Of a stretch of DNA of 64,000 nt, positions 9,771 to 19,600 are shown piece by piece. This DNA comes from Corallococcus soli (GTDB lineage: Bacteria; Myxococcota; Myxococcia; Myxococcales; Myxococcaceae): NCBI RefSeq assembly GCF_014930455.1, contig NZ_JAAIYO010000012.1:62001-126000 (forward strand). Reading direction: 5' to 3'. Below the pieces are notes generated by a model. It was not told where the DNA came from. It worked only from the letters and a program-made list of their open reading frames with translations, and did not search any database. Within the stretch, counting starts at the first letter, position 1, and the number at the start of each line of letters is the position of its first letter. The position numbers were made by a program, and so were the translations under genes.

Positions 9771-10850
9771 CTAGCCGGTGGCGGCGGGGGAGGTCTCACC
9801 GGGCTGGGAGAAGTCCAGCCGCTGGTGCACGACCTGGATGCTGCCCAGGTTCTTCAGCGGCAGCAGGCTGGACTCCAGCACGGTGCGGGACACGTCCGCG
9901 GTGCGCTCCCACTGGCTGGGCGTGAGCACTAGGTCGTAGAGCGCGCCTTCGCGGTCCTCCAGCACGCCGGTGCCAATCCAGAACTTGGCGCGCGAGGACT
10001 TCGTGCTGCCAATGCCGATGGTGTTGGTGCCCGGCGACACGAAGATGACGATGCGTTGGCCGCCCATGATGAACTCGGCGGTCTTCTCCACCGTGTAGAT
10101 GCCGACCACCTCGTACACGGCGCCCCGGAGGATCTTCTCCTCCTTCTGCTCGTGCGTCAGCAGGGTCCAGTCCTCCACGCCCTTCCACTGGATGTTCTGG
10201 CGCGCCCAGGTGAGGAACGTGTCCCGCTGCTTCTGCGGGAAGTCGTTGAACCCCATGGCCATCATCTCGTACCGCTCATCCAGCAGGCCGAAGTACTCCT
10301 CGCGGCTGTAGAAGGCCGCGTCCCGGACGATGGAGAGCTTCACGTTGGACGGCAGGTGTTCGCTGAACGCGTCCAGCAGCGCCTGGAAGGAGCTCACGTA
10401 GCGCTCGATGTCCTCCGCGCTGATGTTGTCGTGGCGCTGGGGGAGGAACGTGTACATGAAGAACTGCATGTGCACGCCGGGCGCGTACCCCGCGGCGATC
10501 CCACTGAGGTAGTTGAGGATGTGGGAGATGCCGAAGAACTCCGCCCAGTCCACCTCGGGCGAGGACGGCAGCCGCCAGATCTTGTAGCCGCCCATGGGGT
10601 GCACCAGCTCGATGGGCTTCTGCTCCTTGAGCGCGGCATCCACCGTGCGCGTGATGTTCTGCTGCGTGTCCGCGTCCACGGACCACTTGCGGAACTTCTT
10701 CGACAGGAGCTGCTTGAGGATGAAGGCCTTGGGGCCTTCGGTGTCCAGCACGGCCTGCTCCTGGGGGGAGAGGGGACGGCGGGCGGACTGCTCGAGCCGC
10801 GTGCGCAGGTGCTGCGCGACGCTCTCGGAGAGAGGGCTTTCGACCTTCAT
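9771..10850 (-). CDS. Unrecognised ~359-aa protein inside the PKS/NRPS operon
   Basis: I do not recognise this family. The frame runs from ATG 10850 (or GTG 10859, three codons earlier) to TAG at 9771. The protein is soluble-looking, with no signal peptide or membrane segment. It is unusually rich in Lys, Phe, Tyr and Ile compared with its Ala/Arg-rich neighbours. A conserved-looking core lies at ~85-130 (HPMGGYKIWRLPS, VDWAEFFGI, then YAPGVHMQFF). It is followed by an acidic/aromatic helix and a C-terminal half with FIMGGQRIVIFVSPG. The spacing of GGYK-WRLPS, DWAEFF and YxPGV is faintly like isonitrile-synthase (PvcA/Dit1) proteins, but the diagnostic residues of that family are not clearly present. 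It sits 73 bp after the upstream PKS and 60 bp before the next megasynthase, same strand. That position implies a tailoring or precursor-supply role (inference). Confidence 0.82.
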   Translation of the reverse strand: MKVESPLSESVAQHLRTRLEQSARRPLSPQEQAVLDTEGPKAFILKQLLSKKFRKWSVDADTQQNITRTVDAALKEQKPIELVHPMGGYKIWRLPSSPEVDWAEFFGISHILNYLSGIAAGYAPGVHMQFFMYTFLPQRHDNISAEDIERYVSSFQALLDAFSEHLPSNVKLSIVRDAAFYSREEYFGLLDERYEMMAMGFNDFPQKQRDTFLTWARQNIQWKGVEDWTLLTHEQKEEKILRGAVYEVVGIYTVEKTAEFIMGGQRIVIFVSPGTNTIGIGSTKSSRAKFWIGTGVLEDREGALYDLVLTPSQWERTADVSRTVLESSLLPLKNLGSIQVVHQRLDFSQPGETSPAATG

Positions 10851-10922
10851 GGATGTCACCGCGGGAGGGTTCGTGTCGTCGGAATCGGAAGAAGAAAAAT
10901 GAGGGAGGGTCGGGGCCCTGGG

Positions 10923-13900
10923 CTACTCGCCCTCGGGACCGCGCCTGGCTATGGCCCTGGCGCGACGGCGCGCACCCCGGCTCGCGCTGTCCTCGCCGGC
11001 GGGTGTGGCGGCCTCCGTCTGCGCGGAGGTCGCGTCCTCCAGGCCCCCCGCCGCGCCACCCAGCAGCGTGGCCAGGGCGCTCAGCGTGGGGGCTTCGAAG
11101 AGCTGCACCACCGCGATCTCCCGCCCCAGGCGCTTCTTGATGCGGGAGACGATCTGGATGGCCATCACGGAGTCACCGCCCAGGTCGAAGAAGTTGTCGC
11201 GCAGGCCCACGCGGTCCACCGCGAGGACCTCTTTCAGGATGTCACCCAGCTGCTCCTGCAACTTCGTCTCGGGTGCCTGGAAGGGGATGGGCAGCTCTGG
11301 CCGGGGACGACGGATGGCCTGGGAGGACGCGTCCGTGCTGGCCTCCGCCTCCACCTCCTCCTCGGCGGCCTTGGAGGGCGACGTGTGGATGAGGCCGCGC
11401 GCCAGCAGGGCGTTCAGGTCGCGGGTGGACACCACCACCTGCGGCAGTTCCGCGCTCGCGAGCACGCGCCGCAGCAGGTCCACGCCTTCCTCCGGGGAGA
11501 TGGCCTCCTGGCGGAGGATCTGCTGGAAGACGTTCTCCGCGGGGGCGGAGGCGGGCGCGGCGGCCGGCGCCCTCACGACCGCGGCGGCGGGCGCGGCGTC
11601 GCGGCTCGCCAGGTTCTTGTACATGGCGCCCACGTCGTTGACGCGCTTGAGCGCGAAGCGGGTGATCTCCACCAGCTCCCGGCCCGTGTCGTCCATGATC
11701 CGCAGGTCGAACGCCGGGGTCTCGCTGCGGTTGGAGCCCTCGCCGTGGGAGCGCGTGTGCACGTGGATGCGGCGCGTGAAGGGGTGCCGGAAGACGAGGC
11801 GCTGGTACGAGTACGGCATGTACGGCACCGCGCCCAGGATGAAGTCGCGCCCCGTGCCGATGGACTTGTCCAGCAGGGAGGGGTGCAGCTTCATCACGTC
11901 CAGGTCGGAGGCGAACTCGGCCGGCAGCTCCAGGGTGGCCAGCACCTGCTGCTCGCCCCAGCGCACCTGCCGCACGCACTGCCACCGGGGGCCGTGGTCC
12001 TCGTCGTGCGAGTCGTCGTCGGTGAAGACCTTCACCGTGGGGCAGCCCGCCGTGAGCGCCGCCAGGTCGTGCTGGGGCGCCGGGGTGGAGGCCAGCGGCC
12101 GCGCCCGTCCCATGACGTGGCGGATGAGGTCCGCGCCCTCCGCGCTCCGGCTGCTGACGTGGAAGCTGAAGCCGTCCGCGCCCTCGTCCGTCAGCTCCAG
12201 CCGCGCCACGCGCTGGTCACCCACGCGCACCGACAGCGGGGTGAGGAAGTAGACGTCGGAGATCTCCAGGTCCTGGCGCTCCGTGCGCTGCGCGAACGCG
12301 GCGCGCACCATCTCCAGGTAGGTCGTGCCCGCGATGACCGGGTTGCCCAGGATGCGGTGGTCGTCGAGCACCCAGTGCGTGTCGACGCGGAGCACCGTCT
12401 CATACACCTCCGTGCCGGGGGCGGAGGGCATCCGCCGCGAGAGCAGGGGGTGTCCCAGCTCCACGGGTGCGCCGCTGATGGCCACCGCGGGAGTCCGGAC
12501 CGGCAACGCGGCCTTCGCGCCCGCGGCGTTGGCGAGCATCCCGACGTCGCGCCACGAACACCAGTCCACGGCGACGGTGAAGGTGGAGGACGTGAGGGAC
12601 TTGTGGTGCGCCCAGGCGTCCAGGAAGGCGTTGGCCGCGACGTAGTCCGCCTGCCCGAAGCCGCCCAGCACGGAGGTGCGGGACGCGCAGTGGATGACGA
12701 AGTCGAGCGGCTGGCCCTCCAGGAGCGCATCCAGCACGAGCGTGCCCCGCACCTTGGGAGCGAACACGCGCTGCGCGATCTCATCCGTCTTGAGCTGGAG
12801 CGCGCCGCCCGCCGGCACGCCCGCCGCGTGGATGAGGCCATGCACGGCGCCGAAGCGCGCGCGCACGTCGGCCAGGGCCTCGGCCATGCGCGCCCGGTCC
12901 GTCACGTCCGCGGCGACGGTCATCACCTCGGAGCCGCCGCGCTCCAGGTCGCGGATGGCGCGGATGACGTTCGCGTGGGGTGACTGGGGCTGAGACTCCA
13001 GCAGGGCGCTCCAGGTCGCGCGCTCCGGCAGCGGCTGACGTCCCAGCAGCACCAGCCGGGCGCCCCCCGCCATCTTCGCCACGTCCTGTGCGAGCACCAG
13101 GCCGATGCCGCCCAGGCCGCCCGTGATCAGGTACACGCCCCCCGGACGCAGCCGGGGCACGCGGCCTTCCGGTGCCTCCAGGCGCACGGACTCGTGGGTG
13201 CGCACCCAGCGGTGACGCCCACGCCACGCGGTGACGGCGTCCGCCGCGCGCGACTCCACCTCCGCGAGCAGGTGCCCGACGAGCCCCGCTTCCCCGGTGC
13301 TGCCAGGGGTGGACAGGGGCACGTCGATGAGCCGGCACCGCACGTTCGGGTACTCCTGCCCGATGACGAGGCACGGCCCCAGCAGGGTCGCCTTCTCCGG
13401 ACAGAGCGTCTCCTCACCCGACACGGAGAAGAGCTGGCTTGCCAGCACCTGAAGCTCCACGGGCGTGGTGGCGTAGACGGCGCCCACCGCCTGGGCCAGG
13501 TACATCAGGCTGCGGAAGCCCGCCTCCTCCACGCGGGGCAGCACGTCCAGGCGCGAGCCCGCGGAGCGCTGCGGATCCACGCTCCACAGGTGCACGATGC
13601 GCGCGGGCGAGCGGCCCTGATCCTTCAGCTCCTGCAACAGCCGCCGGTAGTCACCGGGCGAGCGGGGATCCAGCGTGTAGCGGCCCGCGGACGGCGCGGA
13701 GGCTCCCGAGGCTCCGGAAACGCCCCGCTCCACGCGCAGCACCGTGTGGCCCCGCTGCTCCAGGCGGGAGGCCAGCAGCTCCCCCAGGCCGAAGGCGTCC
13801 ACGAAGAGCAGCACGCGCTCGGGCTCGCGCGAGGCCGGCACCGGCGGCGCGGTCCGCTTCCACGAGGGGACGAAGAACCAGTCAGCGGGATCCACCCGAC

Positions 13901-16619
13901 GCGGGGGCAGCGGCTCCTCCGTCACGGCGCGCGTGGGGGTGCGCGGCGTCGGATCCAACCAGAGCCGCTGTCGCTCGAAGGGATACTGCGGCAGCGGGAC
14001 GCGACGTCGCGACGCCCCCGCATGCACGCCCTCCCAGTCCACCGGCGCGCCGGACATCCACAGGCGCGCGAGCGCAGCCAGCATCGCCCGAGGCTCCGAG
14101 GCCTCCTTCACGTCCTGCGCGAGCGAGCCCAGCACCGTCTGCCGGGGCGACTTCGCGGGGTGCAGCCGCGCGATGTTGAGCCAGGTCCGCCCCGGGCCCA
14201 CCTCCAGCAGCAGCCGGTCCGGCTCCTGGAACAGCGCTTCGATTCCCGGCGACAGCCGCAGCGTGCGCCGCAGCTGCGACGCCCACCACGACGCCTCCGC
14301 GACCTCCGTCCCCGTGACCCAGCCGGCGTGGACGCCGGAGAAGAAGGGGATGGTGGGGGCCTGGAAGGAGACGCGGCGCACGGCGGTGCCCAGCTCCGCG
14401 CTGATGCCATCCACGTCCGGTGACTGGAGCGCCCGGTCTCCCAGCAGGCGCCGGAAGGCGACGCCGCGCTGCCGCAGCCCCGCCTCCAGCGCCTCGATGC
14501 CGGCCTTCGGGCCGGACACCGTGCCCACCGACGGCCGCCCCACCCAGGCCAGGGACAGGCCGTGCGGGGGCAGCAGCGCCGCAAGCTCCTGCTCGGGGAG
14601 CATGACCAGCGTCATGGCGCCCTCGGGCAGGCGCTTCACCAACCGGCTGCGCAGCGCCACCAGCGTGACGGCGTCCGCGAAGGACACCACGCCCGCGACG
14701 CACGCGGCGGTGTACTCGCCAATGCCCTCGCCCAGCACCGCGCGCGGCTGCACGCCCCAGGCCTTCCACGTCGCCGCCAGCGCGTACTCCACCGCGAAGA
14801 GCGCGGGCTCGGCCACGTGCGTATGGGACAGGGCCTCCGTGGCCGCGGCTTCGGCGCCGGGACGGGGGAAGAGCAGGGGACGCAGGTCCATGCCCAGCGC
14901 CGCGTCCAGCGCCTTGAGGCTGGTGTCCAGGTGCTCGCGGAAGACGGGCAGCGCTTCGGCCAGCTCGCGCGCCATTCCCGGGTGCTGACTGCCGACGCCG
15001 GGGAAGAGGAACGCGACGGAGCGCGCATGGCCCTCCACCTTGCCCGTCCAGGTGCGCTCCGGAGGCAGGCGCTCCAGGGTCTCCACCGCGTCCGCCACCG
15101 AGCGGCAGGTGAGGGCGCGCCGCACCTCGAAGGGCCTGCGCCCCTGCTGGAGCGTGAAGGCCACGTCCGCCAGGTCCAGCTCCGGGTGCGCTTCCAGGTG
15201 CCGCCGCAGCTCGTCCGTCCGGGCCTCCAGCGCGCTCGCGGTGCGCGCCGACAGCACCAGCGTGTGCCAGCCGTCGGAGGCACGCGCGGCCTGCACGGGC
15301 GGCGCCTCCTCCAGCACCAGGTGCACGTTGGTGCCACCGATGCCGAACGAGCTCACGCCCGCGCGCCGCGGATGCGTGGCCGGCCGGGCCCAGTCGCTCA
15401 GGCGCGCGTTGACGTAGAAGGGGCTCTTCTGCAGGTCGATGGCCGGGTTGGGCGACTCGAAGTGCAGGGTGGGCGGAAGCTGCTGGTGCTTCAGGCAGAG
15501 CACCGTCTTGATGAGCCCCGCGATGCCCGCCGCCGTGTCCAGGTGGCCGATGTTGCTCTTCACCGACCCGAGCGCGCAGAACTGCCGCCGCTGCGTCTTC
15601 GCCCCGAAGGCCTGGGTGAGGGCCTCCACCTCTATCGGGTCCCCCAGCACGGTGCCGGTGCCGTGACACTCCACGTACCCCACCGTCTCCGGGGACACGC
15701 CCGCCACCGCCAGGGCCATGCTGATGGCGCGGCGCTGGCCTTCGGGGGAGGGCGCCGTGTAGCCGATCTTCGACGCGCCGTCGTTGTTGGCCGCCGAGCC
15801 CCGGATGACGGCGTGGATGGTGTCGCCCGCGGCGATGGCGTCCTCCAGGCGCTTGAGGACGACGGCGCCGGCGCCGCTGCCGAACACGGTGCCCTTGGCC
15901 TGGGCATCGAAGGGGCGGCAGTGTCCGTCCGGAGAGGCCACGCCGCCCTCCTGGAACAGGTAGCCCATGGTCTGCGGCACGCGCACCGCGACGCCGCCCG
16001 CCAGGGCCATGTCCGTCTGGTACGAGAGCAGCGCCTGACACGCCAGGTGCACCGCGGACAGGGCGGTGGAGCAGGTGCTCTGCACGGTGAAGGCGGGGCC
16101 GCGCAGGTTGAGCTTGTAGGCCGTCAGCGTGGCCAGGTGGTCGCCCCGGTTGGCGATGGCCGCCTGGAGCAGGCCGTGGGACTCGATGAGCTGCCGGTTG
16201 CCGGCCAGGTTCTCCAGCAGGTACGTGTTGATGCTGAGCCCGCCGAAGACGCCGATGTCACCGGAGAACCGCTCCGCGTCGTAGCCCGCGTGCTCCAGGG
16301 CGTGCCACGCCACCTCCAGGAACACGCGCTGCTGCGGGTCGGTGATCTGCGCCACGCCGGGGTTCATCCCGAAGAAGCCGGCGTCGAACAGCTCCACGCC
16401 CTCCAGGGCCGCGTTGGCCCGCACGTAGGCGGGGTCCGCCAGCAGCTCCGGGGACACGCCCGCGTCCAGCAGCTCCGCCTCCGAATAGAAGCGGATGGAC
16501 TCCACGCCGTCGCGGAGGTTCTTCCAGAACGTGTCCACGTCCGCAGCGCCGGGAAAACGGCCCGCCATGCCGACGACGGCGATGCCCTCCAGCCCTTCCT
16601 GTCCACCGGTGCCGCTCAT
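10923..16619 (-). CDS. Type I PKS module KS-AT(inactive)-KR-DH-ACP
   Basis: 1898 aa, ATG at 16619 overlapping the upstream NRPS stop by 4 bp. KS (~10-435) has its Cys in STCSTAL (~184) plus ECHGTGT and NIGHLD. The AT region (~545-855) has GEGIGEY at ~628 where active enzymes have GHSIGEY, and RALQSP where HAFHSP is expected. Both the catalytic Ser and His are therefore gone and it cannot load its own ACP. KR (~1160-1330) has the TGGLGGIG cofactor loop and Ser/Tyr (ASRTS, YVAANAF). DH follows KR (~1390-1640), with His in DDHRILGNP and Asp in HPSLLDK; an acidic insertion (DDDSHDEDH) lies between them. ACP has GGDSVMAI (~1815) and is followed by a strongly basic tail. The order KR before DH is the reverse of canonical modular PKS. 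It should extend the acyl-Glu chain by a C2 unit, processed to the hydroxyl or alkene level. The extender must come from an AT in trans, plausibly that of the next megasynthase. Confidence 0.93.
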   Translation of the reverse strand: MSGTGGQEGLEGIAVVGMAGRFPGAADVDTFWKNLRDGVESIRFYSEAELLDAGVSPELLADPAYVRANAALEGVELFDAGFFGMNPGVAQITDPQQRVFLEVAWHALEHAGYDAERFSGDIGVFGGLSINTYLLENLAGNRQLIESHGLLQAAIANRGDHLATLTAYKLNLRGPAFTVQSTCSTALSAVHLACQALLSYQTDMALAGGVAVRVPQTMGYLFQEGGVASPDGHCRPFDAQAKGTVFGSGAGAVVLKRLEDAIAAGDTIHAVIRGSAANNDGASKIGYTAPSPEGQRRAISMALAVAGVSPETVGYVECHGTGTVLGDPIEVEALTQAFGAKTQRRQFCALGSVKSNIGHLDTAAGIAGLIKTVLCLKHQQLPPTLHFESPNPAIDLQKSPFYVNARLSDWARPATHPRRAGVSSFGIGGTNVHLVLEEAPPVQAARASDGWHTLVLSARTASALEARTDELRRHLEAHPELDLADVAFTLQQGRRPFEVRRALTCRSVADAVETLERLPPERTWTGKVEGHARSVAFLFPGVGSQHPGMARELAEALPVFREHLDTSLKALDAALGMDLRPLLFPRPGAEAAATEALSHTHVAEPALFAVEYALAATWKAWGVQPRAVLGEGIGEYTAACVAGVVSFADAVTLVALRSRLVKRLPEGAMTLVMLPEQELAALLPPHGLSLAWVGRPSVGTVSGPKAGIEALEAGLRQRGVAFRRLLGDRALQSPDVDGISAELGTAVRRVSFQAPTIPFFSGVHAGWVTGTEVAEASWWASQLRRTLRLSPGIEALFQEPDRLLLEVGPGRTWLNIARLHPAKSPRQTVLGSLAQDVKEASEPRAMLAALARLWMSGAPVDWEGVHAGASRRRVPLPQYPFERQRLWLDPTPRTPTRAVTEEPLPPRRVDPADWFFVPSWKRTAPPVPASREPERVLLFVDAFGLGELLASRLEQRGHTVLRVERGVSGASGASAPSAGRYTLDPRSPGDYRRLLQELKDQGRSPARIVHLWSVDPQRSAGSRLDVLPRVEEAGFRSLMYLAQAVGAVYATTPVELQVLASQLFSVSGEETLCPEKATLLGPCLVIGQEYPNVRCRLIDVPLSTPGSTGEAGLVGHLLAEVESRAADAVTAWRGRHRWVRTHESVRLEAPEGRVPRLRPGGVYLITGGLGGIGLVLAQDVAKMAGGARLVLLGRQPLPERATWSALLESQPQSPHANVIRAIRDLERGGSEVMTVAADVTDRARMAEALADVRARFGAVHGLIHAAGVPAGGALQLKTDEIAQRVFAPKVRGTLVLDALLEGQPLDFVIHCASRTSVLGGFGQADYVAANAFLDAWAHHKSLTSSTFTVAVDWCSWRDVGMLANAAGAKAALPVRTPAVAISGAPVELGHPLLSRRMPSAPGTEVYETVLRVDTHWVLDDHRILGNPVIAGTTYLEMVRAAFAQRTERQDLEISDVYFLTPLSVRVGDQRVARLELTDEGADGFSFHVSSRSAEGADLIRHVMGRARPLASTPAPQHDLAALTAGCPTVKVFTDDDSHDEDHGPRWQCVRQVRWGEQQVLATLELPAEFASDLDVMKLHPSLLDKSIGTGRDFILGAVPYMPYSYQRLVFRHPFTRRIHVHTRSHGEGSNRSETPAFDLRIMDDTGRELVEITRFALKRVNDVGAMYKNLASRDAAPAAAVVRAPAAAPASAPAENVFQQILRQEAISPEEGVDLLRRVLASAELPQVVVSTRDLNALLARGLIHTSPSKAAEEEVEAEASTDASSQAIRRPRPELPIPFQAPETKLQEQLGDILKEVLAVDRVGLRDNFFDLGGDSVMAIQIVSRIKKRLGREIAVVQLFEAPTLSALATLLGGAAGGLEDATSAQTEAATPAGEDSASRGARRRARAIARRGPEGE

Positions 16620-19600
16620 GTGTCACCCCTGCCCTTGCTGCGGTCCTTCTGACGCTTCATGGCTTCCACCCGTTTCCGGGCGGCTTCGTCCACGTCCTCG
16701 GTCGTCTCGCGCGCGGGCGCCCGGCCCGCCTCCAGGAACGCGACGAGCGAGGCCACCGTGGGATGGCGGAAGAGATCCAGCATGGACAGGGGCGTCTCCA
16801 GCACCTTGCCCAGGCGGTTGTGCGCCTGCACGAGCAGCAGCGAGTGCCCGCCCAAATCGAAGAAGGCGTCGTGGATGCCCACCTTCTCCAGCTTCAGCAC
16901 CTCCGCGAACACGGCCGCGATGCGGCGCTCCAGCTCGTTGCGCGGCTCCACGTAGGCAGCGCGCGCGCTGGACGCCACCGCCTCCGGTGCGGGCAGGGCC
17001 TTGCGGTCCACCTTGCCGGTGAGGGTGAGCGGCAGCGCGTCCAGGAAGACGACATGGCGGGGCAGCATGAACTCCGGCAGCACCTGCCGCAGGTGCGTGC
17101 GCACCACGTCGTCGGTGAGCGGGGTCGCCACCGTCCTCGCGTCCAGCGCGGCGGAGGCCGGCGCCGCCACCACCGCCCCGCCTTCGCGCCAGGCGTAGAG
17201 GTTGTGCCGGTCCGTGCCTTCCAGGAGCGGATCCTGATCCACCCGCACGCGGAAGCCCTTCGCCTCCAGCAGCGCGGTGATGCGTTGGGCCCGGCCCTCG
17301 CTCGCGTGGCCCCGGGCGTCGTGCACCTCCATCACCACCTGCTGGATGGTCGGCCAGTGCTCCGCGTCGATGCCCTCCAGCACGTCCAGCTCCGCGCGCT
17401 GCACGTCCACCTTCAACAGGTCGACGTGGTGGATGCCCTCCTCGCGCATCACGTCGGACAGGCGGCGCAGGCGCGCCGTGTGGCGCTCCTCCGCGAAGCG
17501 GCCCTCCAGCAGCTCGTCCGCGTTGGTCAGCAGCGTGTCCGCGGCCGAGTCCCCCGCGGTGCGCTGGTTGCGGAGGAACGTCTTGATGACGCTCACCTCG
17601 TCCTCGGGGTTCGCGTACTCGGACTGGCCGGACATCATCGTGTAGCGGCTGTAGTACGTGAACGTCGCGGAGTGCTCGTGGTTGGACAGCCCCACCGGGA
17701 ACACCTTCACCCGGGGGCCGTACAGCTCGCAGTTCGCGGCGGCCGTCTCGTACAGGGGCGCGAGCGGCTCGAAGGCATACACCTGGCAGTCCGGCGCGTT
17801 CAGGCTGGCGAACAGCGAGAACATGCCGATGTTCGCCCCGACGTCCAGGATGACGCCCCGTGCCGGGAGCTGGACGCCGTGGCGGATGTACAGCCGCTCG
17901 TGGAACAGCTCGCGGTAGAGGTAGTCCGTCTCGTTCTTGTTCTGGTGGAGGACGGCCATGCCGTTGGGCAGCGCGTACCGGGCGCGCGAGTCCAGCCGGG
18001 ACCCATGGCGGCGCTTGGGGACCACGTAGGCCACCAGCTGCTGCTCACCCTGCGCATCGGCGCGGGCGACGACGGCGGCGTGCTTCACCGACGCGTGGCT
18101 CCCCAGGGCCTGCTCAATCTCCTCCAGCTCGATGCGGAAGCCGCGCACCTTCACCTGGAAGTCCGCGCGGCCCATGAAGGCGAGCTGCCCCTGCTCGTTG
18201 AAGCGCATCACGTCGCCGCTGCGGTACATCCGCGCGCCGGGGACACCGCTGAACGGGTCGGGCAGGAAGCGCTCCGCGGTCAGGTCCGGCCGGCCGTGAT
18301 AGCCCCGCGCCACGCCGTCCCCGCCGATGAACAGCTCACCGGGGACGCCCACGGGGACGGGCCGTCCGTCCGCGTCCAGCAGGTACACGCGCACGTTGGC
18401 CAGCGGTCCACCGATGGTGGGCTCGGGCGCCTGGGCCGTGACGGCCACCGCCGTGGTGTCCACCGTGCACTCGGTGGGGCCGTAGAGGTTGAACGCACCG
18501 CGCCCCTCCTGGGCGAGGCGCTTCCAGAGGTCCGGGGTGATGGCCTCGCCTCCCAGCAGCAGCACCGGCAGCTGGGCCAGGTTCACGCCGTCCTCGTTCT
18601 CCAGCAGCAGCCGCAGCTGCGTGGGCGTGAGGTCCAGCACGTCCAGCGGGCTCTCGCGCAGCGAGGCCGCCAGCGCCTTGCCGTCCAGCCGGATGCAGTC
18701 GGTGAGCACGTGGAGCGTGTGGCCCTGACACACCTGGATGAGCTGCTTCACGGAGGCGTCGAAGGCCAGGGACGCGTTGAGGCCCACCGCGAGCCGGGGC
18801 CCGCGTCCGCGATAGACGGCCTGTTCGAGCGCCGCGCCCAGGTTGGTAAGCCCCCGGTGGCGCACCATCACGCCCTTGGGCTGGCCGCTGGAGCCGGACG
18901 TGTAGAGCACGTAGGCGACGTGCTCCGGATCCAGGGGGAGTGAAGGGTCCGCGTCGCTTCGCGCGGCGAGCTGCGCGGCGTCCGCGTCCAGGCGCACCCG
19001 GGCGCCGGTGAAGCCCTCCAGGCGCCCCTCCAGCTCCGCCGTGGTGACGGCGACGGACGCGCGCGTGTTCTCCAGGATGAAGACCAGCCGCTTCGCCGGC
19101 AGCTCCGCGTCGAGCGGCACGTAGGCCGCGCCCGCCTTCAGGATGCCCAGCAGGGCGACGATGGCGTCCACCGACCGGGGCATGCACAGGCCCACGGCAT
19201 CCCCCGTCGCGACGCCCATCGAGCGCAGGTGCGCGGCGAGCTGGTTCGCGCGCCGGTTCGCCTCGCGGAACGTCAACCGCACGCCCTCGCAGACCAGGGC
19301 GATGGCGTCCGGCTGGGAGGCCGCCACGGTGGCGAAGTGCTCGTGGACACAGCCACCCTCCACGCTCAACGCGGTGGCGTTCCAGGCGTGCACCACGCGG
19401 CGCTCCTCCTCCGCGTCCAGCAGGCGCAGCGTCCCCAGGCGCGCTTCGGGGTGCGCGAGCAGCTCGCCCAGGAAGACGCGGTAGGCCTGGAGGAAGCGGC
19501 GCATGTCCGCCTCCTCGAAGCGGCCCGCGTCGAACTCCAGGCGCAGCGCGAGGCGGCGGCCGTCGTCCGTGACGGCGAGCATCAGGCCCGCCACGTCCTC

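Noticed and set aside
9771-10850. Calling the unknown protein an isonitrile synthase
   Set aside because: Only a loose pattern likeness was seen, and the conserved residues of the PvcA/Dit1 family could not be confirmed by eye.
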